In this document: positions 18,900-27,401 of the stretch, piece after piece | Numbering within the stretch: position 1 is the first letter of the stretch | Layout: the number at the start of each line of letters is the position of its first letter | Source: Chitinophaga niabensis | GTDB lineage: Bacteria; Bacteroidota; Bacteroidia; Chitinophagales; Chitinophagaceae | Reading direction: 5' to 3' | NCBI RefSeq assembly: GCF_900129465.1 | Contig: NZ_FSRA01000001.1 | Location: 2,172,482-2,236,481 of the forward strand | DNA: 64,000 bases | Program-made: the position numbers and the translations under genes | Notes under the pieces: model-generated | Database searches by the model: none | The model's input: only the letters and a program-made list of their open reading frames with translations | Told to the model about the DNA's origin: nothing

Positions 18900-21800
18900 T
18901 CAATTACAGGGTGAAGTGGAAATAGTAAAGCCGATATTTGCTCCGGAATAGCCTTTCAGGTTCAATTCCGTAAACTGGACGACCGCACCGGAAGAAGGCC
19001 CGTTTTCAAGTACTTTACAGGTTAATGAACTGTTCGAGAAATATACACTCCCCGTATAGTCGCTATCTGCACTGTTAATATAGATAAGTGCTTTATAATA
19101 GAATCCTGCCGGCATACTGAAGTTTTGAACGTTTGCACCAAAAGCATCAGGGTAGATAGAATAAACAGTACCGTTAGGCCTGTAGAAGTCTACCTGGTAA
19201 ATACGCCCACCCAGCCACGCTGATTCTGTTTCTATTTTGAAGTTAATGGTAGTGGACAGGCATTCGAGATTTGCATTTGCATAAGTCTGCCCGCTGGTAG
19301 TAATTTCATTATCAGCTTTTGCATCTGCATCTACCTGGCTGATCGTAGAAGAATATTTTCCTGCATTTACTTCATATATAAGTGTATCACCAATAAAGCC
19401 GCTTCCACAATTATTCCTTACAAACGTCTGACCTTTATAAACATTGAAATAAGTAGTCTGGCAGGTACCATGCGTATTTGCGTACGTCTGCCCGTTTGCA
19501 TTAATATCTGCCTGTGCCTGGGCATTTGCATCCGCCTGGCTGATCTGAGAGGAATAAGTATTGGCAGGTACTGAATAAATAACATAGCTTCCAACACTGT
19601 TTGTACCACAGTTGTTTCTTGTGAAACCCTGATGCATACTTACATTATAAAATGCGGAAACGCAAACCCCGTAAGCATTGGCATAAGCTTGTCCATTAGC
19701 TGTCAGATCTGCCTGCGCCAGCGCGTCTGCCGCAGCTTGTGTACCGGCTGTATATTTACCTGTTGGTACAGTATATATAACAGGAGCCGTAACAAGTCCG
19801 GAAGCGCAATTATTCCGTGTAAAATAATCACTGTAGGAACTGCTATAATATATGGTACCGGTTAGCGATGGCAGCTCCACATACTGGTAATCCATTACCT
19901 TCTGTATATTTCTGTCTTTATCCCTGATTACCTTAAGCCGGTTGTAAGCATCATATTCATAATAAGTAGCACGTCCTTCTACATTCATCTCACTGCTCAT
20001 TCCTACCAAAGGTTCATAAGTATATGTGTTCATCTGTGCTCCGGAGGGATATAACCGTAACTCATCTATTAACCCGGATCCGGATATAGTTACGCCTGTT
20101 GTACTATTCAATAAATGCTTATACAGCGTCCAGCCATTGGTAGTTGCGATGGCAGTGCCTGAAACACCATTAGCAAGTATACTGCCTCCTTTGCCCCAAT
20201 AAGTAACTATATAGTTTCCAGAAGGCAATGTATTGCTTGTTATTGTTCCTGTCAGTGATAATACTTTCTCCCCGGTCGGAGCGGTTGCATCCTCCTGCCC
20301 TACTGCACTATAGCTCCAGTTTCCTTTACCATCTGCTTCAAAAGAAGTATAAGCTACCTGATTCTGCCGGGCGTTTGAGATTCTGGCTACCGGGTACTGT
20401 CCTTTGTAAGACCAGATATAGCTTTCAAAAAGATCGTTTTCTTTATGCGTTTCAAGTATATTCCCTGTGAGGTCATATGAATCAAAATTTTTATCCGATT
20501 TATAGGTTGGATCAAGTACTACATTAGCGCTATTTACCGAAACGGGAACAAATGTATTTGTTAATGATGCATTTTCTGTTGTAAGTATTTGGGCCGGTAC
20601 CAGCTGGTCTTTCTTATATCTTGTAAAAGAAGAATTAACCAGCCATTTGGCAGGTTCATTTACTTTCTTTCTATACGTACGTTTTTCCAGTACGGTTCCC
20701 AGCATATTATATTCCTTCAACAGGAGCACTGACTTATTAAGATCTGATGTGGATGCCGGATCTGACAGGTCAGATGGATAAGTGTATTCGGTAATAACAA
20801 GGTCCTTGCTGGTTGAAGCTTGCTCGCTTGCCAAATACCCCTTGTCATTATAAGCATATTCAATAGTATTTATAATGGAATCAACCCCACTGTATAGGGT
20901 CGCCTTCTTACCTGTCATCTGCCATTTTCCGCCGGTAATAGTATAGGTACCAAATTCGTAAAAGGAAGGGATAAATGAATAATACCTGTTCAATGCACCG
21001 GTAACTGGTTCAAATTCAGGGGAAGTAGCATAGGGCTTTACCTTAAACCCTGTTAAAGAAAACTGATTAGATGGCATGTAGCTGAACTCTTCTTTCCTTA
21101 TTTTATTAAAAGCATTGTTTTTATACTCGAAGTATTGCTTCTCATATAGTAAAGGCCTGTTCCAATAAGCATAATTGGTAACATACAAGGTGGTATAATC
21201 CGCAGTTTCATCAGTCAGGCACTCTCCACCAACACGTGGGCCTCTTGAGATACCGGCTGCATTATAGGTATTCAGTATTGCGTAATAATATTTTATCTTT
21301 CCATGATGAGTTTCCTGAATGTCTGAACCACCCATCATGTATTCATTTACTTCAGGATAAACAACATAACTCCCAATAAACCCGCCTGCATCTATATCTC
21401 CACTAGGCGATGTTCCGTATAACACCGTAACCCGAGGGTTTGCATGTGCTATTTCTGACATTGCCGGATCATGAACAAAACTTAATATTTTCCTGGCAAA
21501 CATTGTATAGTTCATTTGCAGCTGAGGAATTCCATTCCCATTCTCATTTACACCATAAGTATATTTTTTAGTCAGTGTTTTATCATTTACAAGATCTTTG
21601 CTGTGAATTTCTTTGATCCGTAGCCCACCACCCTGGTGATTCTGATTACCTATTCCCATGTATTGATTAGACTCATATGTATACTCTGTGGAACCACCTG
21701 TTGGATAAGTAATTTTCTTTAAGGAAAAATAATTAGGTGTATATAAAACAACATCGCGTCTTATTCGCTGCGTCAGATATTGGCCAACGGCAACATCTAC

Positions 21801-23096
21801 CGGATGTCCTGTTGATGTATCATTATATTGATAACTGAGTTTATCCGTTTTAAACTGGTCGTGATAAACAAGCCTGTAATCACCTTCAAGATAATACCCC
21901 CATTCATCTGCAGTTAAACCATCCCAAGCTATATTCCGGAAATAATAATCAAACCGGTAAACCTCTACGGCCTTATCATTCCTGTCACGGATCACAACCG
22001 AATCAAGAAAAGTATGCAAACTGTTATCACTGTAATAAAAACGTATGCTTTTGATCTTTACATTATCATAATCATACACTTTAATTGTATCCAGTAAATT
22101 TGTTCCCGTTCTACGATAGAATTTAACAATCTCTTTATCAGTACTGATCTCCTGATTAAAAAAAGTAGTATAAGCAGTATTGATACCCACGTCATCATCA
22201 TGAATTAAACCCGCAGCCATCGGATTACATAGCACTGCGGTAGTAAAAGTGAAAGTTCTCAAATCATGCCTGTAGCCACCTGTAGAACCCAGTGTATAGG
22301 AAAATGAAACTTTGTCGCCCGTTGGTGTTTCAAGGTCTCTTAATGCCCAGGCAGTAGCCAGGTAACCGCCATATTGCAGGTTGGATGTTTCAAACACTCC
22401 TGCTCCTCCGGATGCTGTTGCACCAAAAGAATACTTGATCCCTGATTCATCCTTCACACGAAACCTTGTTATGCCATTTATATTCCCAATGAGCCCAAGA
22501 TCATAGTTAAACTGTATATTGGAACGTTCTATGATCTGAACCGTTTTATTGGTTCTGTCGTTAATAACAAAACTGCCACTTTCAGTTGGCAATGAAAAGT
22601 TGAATATATCATATTCCCCATCTGCCTTTTCATCATTATATGGTTTTGGAGAATAATCATCTCCAAATTCAAACTGAAACTTGGAAACAAATTTGTCCGT
22701 ACGGAATGCGTCTCCCTGATAATAATTCAAACTATCAGTCACAGAAGCCGAAGTTGGCTTACTGAATAATTCATCAGGGCGGCCATAAACACTCCTGGAA
22801 ATGCGATATCCGGGATTCAGCGACCAGCCAACACCCACTTCCCCATTCGTTTGACCAAGCTTAATACCGGAGGCGTGATAAGACAGGTTTATGGGAATGG
22901 AAACGCCTTTTAACTCAATATTATAAAGAGGAATAGATATTTCCGGCAATCCATTATAGGCACTTACATTGTAATTAATGTATTTTGTAAACTCTGCAGT
23001 CTGGGGAGAAGGAGGAATTACTTTTCCTTTTTTGTCCTGTCCATAGGAAAATACCAGCGATGCCAAAGCAGCAATAACAAGCAATAGTTTTTTCAT
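18900..23096 (-). CDS. Large secreted RHS-partner protein with SpvB/TcB-like N-terminus and three DUF5977-type repeats
   Basis: 1398 residues with signal peptide (cut near 'FSYGQ'). Residues about 45-102 match the SpvB/TcB opening pattern: 'LPEISIPLYNI', 'LSYHASG' (71-77), 'GVGWSL' (88-93), 'ISRS' (99-102). An RHS-type YD unit appears late ('YYEYDAYNRLKVIRDKD', about 1060). Three Cys-containing repeats of ~66 residues (about 1085-1280) each start with '(F/Y)(T/V)RNNC' and end with 'G(Q)xYANxxxxC'; they resemble DUF5977. A beta-rich ~110-residue C-terminus follows, ending CN. In Tc toxins TcB and TcC jointly form a cocoon around the toxin; this gene and the next could be the same two halves, but that is inference. 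Confidence 0.8.
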   Translation of the reverse strand: MKKLLLVIAALASLVFSYGQDKKGKVIPPSPQTAEFTKYINYNVSAYNGLPEISIPLYNIELKGVSIPINLSYHASGIKLGQTNGEVGVGWSLNPGYRISRSVYGRPDELFSKPTSASVTDSLNYYQGDAFRTDKFVSKFQFEFGDDYSPKPYNDEKADGEYDIFNFSLPTESGSFVINDRTNKTVQIIERSNIQFNYDLGLIGNINGITRFRVKDESGIKYSFGATASGGAGVFETSNLQYGGYLATAWALRDLETPTGDKVSFSYTLGSTGGYRHDLRTFTFTTAVLCNPMAAGLIHDDDVGINTAYTTFFNQEISTDKEIVKFYRRTGTNLLDTIKVYDYDNVKIKSIRFYYSDNSLHTFLDSVVIRDRNDKAVEVYRFDYYFRNIAWDGLTADEWGYYLEGDYRLVYHDQFKTDKLSYQYNDTSTGHPVDVAVGQYLTQRIRRDVVLYTPNYFSLKKITYPTGGSTEYTYESNQYMGIGNQNHQGGGLRIKEIHSKDLVNDKTLTKKYTYGVNENGNGIPQLQMNYTMFARKILSFVHDPAMSEIAHANPRVTVLYGTSPSGDIDAGGFIGSYVVYPEVNEYMMGGSDIQETHHGKIKYYYAILNTYNAAGISRGPRVGGECLTDETADYTTLYVTNYAYWNRPLLYEKQYFEYKNNAFNKIRKEEFSYMPSNQFSLTGFKVKPYATSPEFEPVTGALNRYYSFIPSFYEFGTYTITGGKWQMTGKKATLYSGVDSIINTIEYAYNDKGYLASEQASTSKDLVITEYTYPSDLSDPASTSDLNKSVLLLKEYNMLGTVLEKRTYRKKVNEPAKWLVNSSFTRYKKDQLVPAQILTTENASLTNTFVPVSVNSANVVLDPTYKSDKNFDSYDLTGNILETHKENDLFESYIWSYKGQYPVARISNARQNQVAYTSFEADGKGNWSYSAVGQEDATAPTGEKVLSLTGTITSNTLPSGNYIVTYWGKGGSILANGVSGTAIATTNGWTLYKHLLNSTTGVTISGSGLIDELRLYPSGAQMNTYTYEPLVGMSSEMNVEGRATYYEYDAYNRLKVIRDKDRNIQKVMDYQYVELPSLTGTIYYSSSYSDYFTRNNCASGLVTAPVIYTVPTGKYTAGTQAAADALAQADLTANGQAYANAYGVCVSAFYNVSMHQGFTRNNCGTNSVGSYVIYSVPANTYSSQISQADANAQAQADINANGQTYANTHGTCQTTYFNVYKGQTFVRNNCGSGFIGDTLIYEVNAGKYSSTISQVDADAKADNEITTSGQTYANANLECLSTTINFKIETESAWLGGRIYQVDFYRPNGTVYSIYPDAFGANVQNFSMPAGFYYKALIYINSADSDYTGSVYFSNSSLTCKVLENGPSSGAVVQFTELNLKGYSGANIGFTISTSPCN
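19250..19830 (-). repeat. Triplicated ~66-codon repeat inside the RHS-partner gene
   Basis: The RNNC codons recur near 19806, 19609 and 19408, a period of about 198-201 bases. Each unit encodes 'RNNC', a 'YxVPAGxYxSxxSQADADA' type segment, and 'NGQxYANxxGxC'. The two paired Cys per unit suggest a disulfide-stabilised extracellular domain. Confidence 0.85.
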
Positions 23097-23130
23097 AATA
23101 ATATAGGCTATTATAAATTTTTCAGAATTA

Positions 23131-24123
23131 TCACCTCCCCACCTTCTCCTCCAGCGCCTTCAAACGCTTATTGATCTCAATTATATACAAGGTCTGCTCC
23201 TCCACCTTCTGCAACAACTTCTTATTCATCTCCCCCAGGTCAACCCCATTCTCTTCCACCTCCTTAGCCGAAGGAATCTCCGGTAAATGCCTATGCTGAA
23301 GAATGAACTGCTCCACCTCAAACAAAGAAGGTAACCTATACTCTGGCTCAAACACAAAATCCGCCCAGCCCTGCGCCGTTACCTTCACTTTCTGCGCCTT
23401 TACGTTCCCTTTCACCTGCAACTTATATGCAGGATCATCAGTAGCAGTACCTATCAGCACATTTTGTGATGGCGTCAGCCGCATCACTTCATCCGTACCA
23501 TCTCCCACCGTAAACCACTGCGTATTCGCAGCACGATAAGCTCCCGAGGCTTTTACATGGAACATAGTGCCATGGATATAAGACATCACCATTGCATTAC
23601 TCCCATCGGTAGTAGCAGTAGAGTTATCTATTCTTTGTATATCAGTATTATTGGCCTTTGCATTATTCCCAATAATTGTAGCCGCGCCGGACATTGTTTC
23701 TCCAAACGTAGCATAGTCTTTAACAATGTAGTTCTGCCCCCTGTTACTGAGCCTCACATTCCCGTTAACGATCAGAGCGGAGGTATTATCATCCACAGCA
23801 TTGTTCACCATCGTCCTGTTCCAGATATCTAATATCGAAGAAAACATGATCGTAGGACCGATTGCATTCCTGATACCAAATGCATTCGAGCCGGTAGTGC
23901 CAAATCCCATCCATGCTACTTCAGTATTAGCCGAATTGATCCAGTGAACATAACGGCCTTCATCACCTTTTAAAGCCAATAATCCACCAACCGCATTTAG
24001 GATAATACGATTATTGGTCTCATTACCATTATTTGTTACACTCTGTAAGGTCGGCGGAGTCTGCGCCAACACTGCACTACTAACAAACAACACAGCCACG
24101 CTGCTAACAAGGGATTTTTTCAT
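23131..24123 (-). CDS. Fibre-like secreted protein with conserved Bacteroidota C-terminal stalk block (first copy)
   Basis: 330 residues with signal peptide ending at 'VLAQT'. The body consists of short beta-rich segments typical of fibre or adhesin shafts ('NRIILNAVGGLLALKGDEGR', 'NVLIGTATDDPAYKLQVKG'). The last ~85 residues carry a strongly conserved block: 'GWADFVFEPEYRLPSLFEVE', 'HRHLPEIPSAKEVEENG', 'LGEMNKKLLQKVEEQTLYII', then a heptad-like helix. This resembles the tail-fibre C-terminal regions that trimerise, with the helix as a coiled coil. The same block ends the 25617-26564 protein. It is 19 bases from the barrel gene and 34 bases from the RHS-partner gene, so it is part of the same operon. 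Function not known. Confidence 0.75.
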   Translation of the reverse strand: MKKSLVSSVAVLFVSSAVLAQTPPTLQSVTNNGNETNNRIILNAVGGLLALKGDEGRYVHWINSANTEVAWMGFGTTGSNAFGIRNAIGPTIMFSSILDIWNRTMVNNAVDDNTSALIVNGNVRLSNRGQNYIVKDYATFGETMSGAATIIGNNAKANNTDIQRIDNSTATTDGSNAMVMSYIHGTMFHVKASGAYRAANTQWFTVGDGTDEVMRLTPSQNVLIGTATDDPAYKLQVKGNVKAQKVKVTAQGWADFVFEPEYRLPSLFEVEQFILQHRHLPEIPSAKEVEENGVDLGEMNKKLLQKVEEQTLYIIEINKRLKALEEKVGR

Positions 24124-24142
24124 AGATATATAAAAGCAAAGG

Positions 24143-25573
24143 TTAAAAATTATACCCCAACCTAAACTTCACCGGGTCTTGTCTCGGCACCTGGGAATTT
24201 GCCAGGAAATCATACAACAACATCATATTCCCCTTCAACTTATTATTGATCTTATACTTCTTACTCACTCCGATCAGAGCACTGCGTGACCAGCTATTCT
24301 GCTTATACAACTGTGCCGCATCCGCAAACGGCTGATTATAATTATACTCAAAACCGCCATTCACAAAGAACGTCCCCTTCAGCTTATAATCCCCGAAAGA
24401 ACGGAACCCAACACCCTGATGCGAAAACCGGATATTATTAAACCCGGTTCCCATTCCCAGCTTATAAGATGCACCAAGCCCCAGAATTCCATTCTTGGAA
24501 AACTTATATCCCACCTGCCCCGCAAAATCCCCGGTGGTAGGAAAGAACTGCGTAGACCGCTGGAACTGCACATTCGTACCAAATTCCAGCCGTTGCAGCA
24601 GGCTTTTGGTTTTTAATTCTTTCGGCTTAAAATCCGGCATCTCTCCTGCATTATCCAGATCCGGGAAGTTCTTTTTCAATTCATCGAACTGGGAACGCGC
24701 CGCTTCCATCTGCTGGGTCAATGCCTGGCGGGCGTCCGGTCCTGCACTGCCGATACGTTGCTGGAGTAACTGATCTACCTGCGCACGGGTTTGTAAACCT
24801 TCCAGGCTTTGGGCAAGATCTGCACTGCCTCCCGAGGGTAAATTGAACAAACTGGCCAGTTGGGAATTGCGGGAAATAAAATCTTTATAAGCAGGCACCT
24901 TTTGTAAAAGCTCCATCGCCTTCCTCTCTGCCTTTTTGGAGTCTTTAAAACCTTCTTTGTATTCTTTTAGCTGCTGTGCGTAGTAATAAGCTTCTTTGTT
25001 GATCTTCTGAAGATCTTTGGTAAGCGCAGTATATTGACCTAACTGGGCTTTCAGCAATTGCTTCCGTTCATTGATATACTTTTTGATATTCTCTGCCTGC
25101 TGCAATTTGGATTGCAGCTCTTTCACGCTCTCCATGGACTTTGCCAGCTTCCCCTGGGCCTCTTTGCCCTTACCAAGTAGTTGTTTGGATTCTTTTAAAA
25201 AGCCAAGGGAATTAGACAATGTGTCCAGGTAACCGAAATACTGCCCATTTAAGGCCTTGCCCGGCACCTTGCCTTTCAGGCGCGCCTTCAGCCCACCCAA
25301 CGAGTCAATTGATCTGGTGAAGATATTCTTAGCCGCAAGGGAATCGATCTTAGACAGCTTACGCTGCAACTTCTTCTCCTGCTTGATCATCCTGTCCAAA
25401 GCCTTGGCAGTACGCTTGTCTACCTGCTTTTCAAGCTGACGGCTTTTGCTGCTTACTTGTGAGAGATATTTTTGTGGGACCTGCCCGGCCTTAGCCAATA
25501 TACTATCCTGTGCTATCCCTGGGTTAGAGAACGCAAACAGTAAAAAGACAAGCATGATGAACCGGGTTAGCAT
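24143..25573 (-). CDS. Secreted coiled-coil protein with C-terminal beta-barrel-like domain
   Basis: 476 residues: signal peptide (to about 'NPGIAQ'), then a long charged helical region (about 25-250) rich in Lys, Gln and Leu heptads ('KQVDKRTAKALDRMIKQEKK', 'AKSMESVKELQSKLQQAEN'). A Gln/Ala/Gly linker follows, then about 150 residues of alternating beta strands with aromatic ends ('FAGQVGYKFSKNGILGLGAS', 'GTFFVNGGFEYNYNQPF') closing in 'VKFRLGYNF'. The final Phe is typical of outer-membrane barrels. The protein could be an outer-membrane anchor with a periplasm-spanning helical arm. No named family is recognised. Its position between two fibre-like genes suggests that the three products act together. 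Confidence 0.72.
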   Translation of the reverse strand: MLTRFIMLVFLLFAFSNPGIAQDSILAKAGQVPQKYLSQVSSKSRQLEKQVDKRTAKALDRMIKQEKKLQRKLSKIDSLAAKNIFTRSIDSLGGLKARLKGKVPGKALNGQYFGYLDTLSNSLGFLKESKQLLGKGKEAQGKLAKSMESVKELQSKLQQAENIKKYINERKQLLKAQLGQYTALTKDLQKINKEAYYYAQQLKEYKEGFKDSKKAERKAMELLQKVPAYKDFISRNSQLASLFNLPSGGSADLAQSLEGLQTRAQVDQLLQQRIGSAGPDARQALTQQMEAARSQFDELKKNFPDLDNAGEMPDFKPKELKTKSLLQRLEFGTNVQFQRSTQFFPTTGDFAGQVGYKFSKNGILGLGASYKLGMGTGFNNIRFSHQGVGFRSFGDYKLKGTFFVNGGFEYNYNQPFADAAQLYKQNSWSRSALIGVSKKYKINNKLKGNMMLLYDFLANSQVPRQDPVKFRLGYNF

Positions 25574-25616
25574 TATAATGGTATAAGGTGTATCACAATA
25601 ATAAGTTTATTCTTCC

Positions 25617-26564
25617 TTATTTTTCTCTTAATTTCTGAAGTCCGCCGTACAACTGCTTCAATTCCTTCACGGTTTCTTCCAGCTTTTTACGCTCCTTTTG
25701 CTCCTCGATAAGGTACAATGTTAGTTCTTCGATCTTCTGCAATAGTTTGCTGTTGATCTCTCCTATATCCTGCCCGCCCTGTTCAATCTGGCTGGCTGAA
25801 GGAATACCGGGAAGGTGTTTATTCTCCTCTATGAACTGCTCTACTTTAGGAAGTGGCAGCAATGGATATTGCTTTTCAAACACAAAATCCGGCCAGCCGG
25901 TAGAAAGTACCTTTACCTTCTTTGCTGTAACAGTGCCGGCTACTGATAATTCTGATTGCGGGTTCCTGGTACCAACGCCCACATATCCGTTTTCTTTGAC
26001 GTTTAAGGCTACTGCAGCAGAATTGCTGGAATAAGGACTCCCCACATACAAACTCCATTCACTCGTCATTGGCTGGAGTTTAACTACCGTCTGGTCATTT
26101 CCCGTAGCAGATAATGCTGTCCATCCAAAATCCATGTTAATGGACCGTACCTTAATATGAACAATTATCCCTTGATCTAAAACACCGAAGGTTTGAATTG
26201 CGCGTATCCTGAACCTGGGATTTGTATATTCAGTATTGCAATCCACGGTAAAATTATGCGCTCCTGACCAGGCGTAACCATTGCTATTGACAGTTCCCAT
26301 TTCGCGCCAAACAGCCGGGTTAGCATGAGAAATGGCAGCACGGTGGGTAGCAGCTGATGCAATATTACCCCGGGTATAGGATATAGAAACATCGTAGTAA
26401 CCGGCAGCTCCGGCGTTATAAGGCGCAACTTTCAGGAATTCTATGTAATCCCCAATTGCATAGCCCGGAGCAAAATATACACTCGTAGTGTATTCACTAC
26501 TGCCTTGTGCAAAACTAAAAGTGCTTAATAAAACCAGAATAGGTAAAAGGATTAATTTTTTCAT
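25617..26564 (-). CDS. Fibre-like secreted protein with conserved Bacteroidota C-terminal stalk block (second copy)
   Basis: 315 residues, signal peptide ending 'STFSFAQG'. The central part is a beta-rich domain ('YYDVSISYTRGNIASAATHR', 'FRIRAIQTFGVLDQGIIVHI') of about 150 residues, possibly a receptor-binding head. A short shaft segment follows ('NGYVGVGTRNPQSELSVAGT', 'KVKVLSTGWPDFVFEKQYP'). The C-terminal block is the same as in the 23131-24123 product: 'VEQFIEENKHLPGIPSASQI', 'DIGEINSKLLQKIEELTLYL' and a charged coiled-coil tail. It is the first gene of the operon, downstream of the terminator at 26617-26647. Confidence 0.75.
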   Translation of the reverse strand: MKKLILLPILVLLSTFSFAQGSSEYTTSVYFAPGYAIGDYIEFLKVAPYNAGAAGYYDVSISYTRGNIASAATHRAAISHANPAVWREMGTVNSNGYAWSGAHNFTVDCNTEYTNPRFRIRAIQTFGVLDQGIIVHIKVRSINMDFGWTALSATGNDQTVVKLQPMTSEWSLYVGSPYSSNSAAVALNVKENGYVGVGTRNPQSELSVAGTVTAKKVKVLSTGWPDFVFEKQYPLLPLPKVEQFIEENKHLPGIPSASQIEQGGQDIGEINSKLLQKIEELTLYLIEEQKERKKLEETVKELKQLYGGLQKLREK

Positions 26565-26571
26565 GGATACA

Positions 26572-26589
26572 GGGTTACATGGGTTACAT
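26572..26589 (-). repeat. Tandem 9-base repeat in the leader of the toxin operon
   Basis: GGGTTACAT occurs twice in immediate succession (26572-26580 and 26581-26589, plus-strand reading) just ahead of the start codon at 26564. Its position between terminator and start fits the leader of the operon. It could be a regulator or translation-control site; nothing else supports that. Confidence 0.45.
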
Positions 26590-26616
26590 TATAACAACTC
26601 TAAAATAAGTAAAAAT

Positions 26617-26647
26617 TTAAAGTCCGCATGCAACACGCGGACTTTAA
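26617..26647 (-). terminator. Terminator between the 26653 gene and the toxin operon
   Basis: Perfect 11-base stem TTAAAGTCCGC / GCGGACTTTAA around a 9-base loop. On the minus strand it is followed by ATTTTTAC. It lies 6 bases past the stop of the 26653 gene and separates that gene from the fibre/RHS operon. Confidence 0.8.
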
Positions 26648-26652
26648 GTTTA

Positions 26653-27126
26653 TCATTCCTTCTTCTTTTTCTCCTTCCCCTTCAGCTTCTTAATCACCTT
26701 CTCCTCATTCATAATATCCAGGTACATCAACCCATTGGCATGATGCAGCGTACAGGACAAATAATAAGTAAACCGCTCCCCAATGATGTAATCCATCGTC
26801 ACCGTATCCTTCGCCAAACGAAGTTTCTTCTGCGGCTCACCAAACAACTCAATCAGATCAGATTCAGAACAGGCAGATTTAATCGGCAGATGCAACGCTT
26901 CCAGCACCTTCCCCGCCATATTGTTATCGTCTTTCGTAAAATCCAGGGAAATAGCCCGGGTATCTTCCGGCTCGGTGATCAGGCGCAGGAATGTATTAAA
27001 CCCCGAAAGTTCTCCTATCCACTGTTCTCCCATAAAATCATAATTATCTACCTCCCTGTAGTCAGGACCGGCATAAAAGTCACTCAGCCGGATGTTATGG
27101 AAGTCCTGGTACGCTATAATGTCCAT
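26653..27126 (-). CDS. Hypothetical protein, unknown function
   Basis: 157 residues from the ATG at 27126 (preceded by an AAAGAAC stretch). The frame stays open to about 27288, so a GTG start at 27204 (183 residues) is also possible; the added residues look partly coding-like. No signal peptide or membrane segment. The visible parts are 'DYREVDNYDFMGEQWIG', 'SESDLIELFGEPQKKLRLAK' and 'ERFTYYLSCTLHHANGLMY', ending in a run of Lys/Glu. The pattern 'LIELFGEP......t..Y' resembles small SmpA/BLIP-like cytosolic or lipoprotein proteins, but only weakly. A strong terminator follows 6 bases after the stop. Confidence 0.55.
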   Translation of the reverse strand: MDIIAYQDFHNIRLSDFYAGPDYREVDNYDFMGEQWIGELSGFNTFLRLITEPEDTRAISLDFTKDDNNMAGKVLEALHLPIKSACSESDLIELFGEPQKKLRLAKDTVTMDYIIGERFTYYLSCTLHHANGLMYLDIMNEEKVIKKLKGKEKKKKE

Positions 27127-27356
27127 ACAATTGTTCTTTAAGTTCTGCACTGAAATATTGATACGCGCGGGGATACGCCTCGCCTGGATGCTTTCGAAAG
27201 CCACCGTAAGAAATGTGGGGAAGAAATAGGGATTCGAGTTGCATAGGTTGAGCGGAACTAAACCGCAGTATAAATATATATCAATTTTTCACATTTTAAA
27301 ATGTGGGGATAAAATTATAGCCCTGACACATAACACTTTATGGTAATGTATATAAC

Positions 27357-27383
27357 AAAGGCCGGACTGAAAGCCCGGCCTTT
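27357..27383 (-). terminator. Terminator of the TonB-dependent receptor-type gene
   Basis: Stem AAAGGCCGG / CCGGCCTTT with a 9-base loop, 19 bases past the stop of the 27402 gene (minus strand). Confidence 0.7.
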
Positions 27384-27401
27384 AAACTCTTTTAATAATA
27401 T

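Noticed and set aside
14401..26564. Type VI secretion or phage tail cluster
   Set aside because: No VgrG, Hcp, sheath, baseplate or tape-measure genes; the products carry Sec signal peptides.
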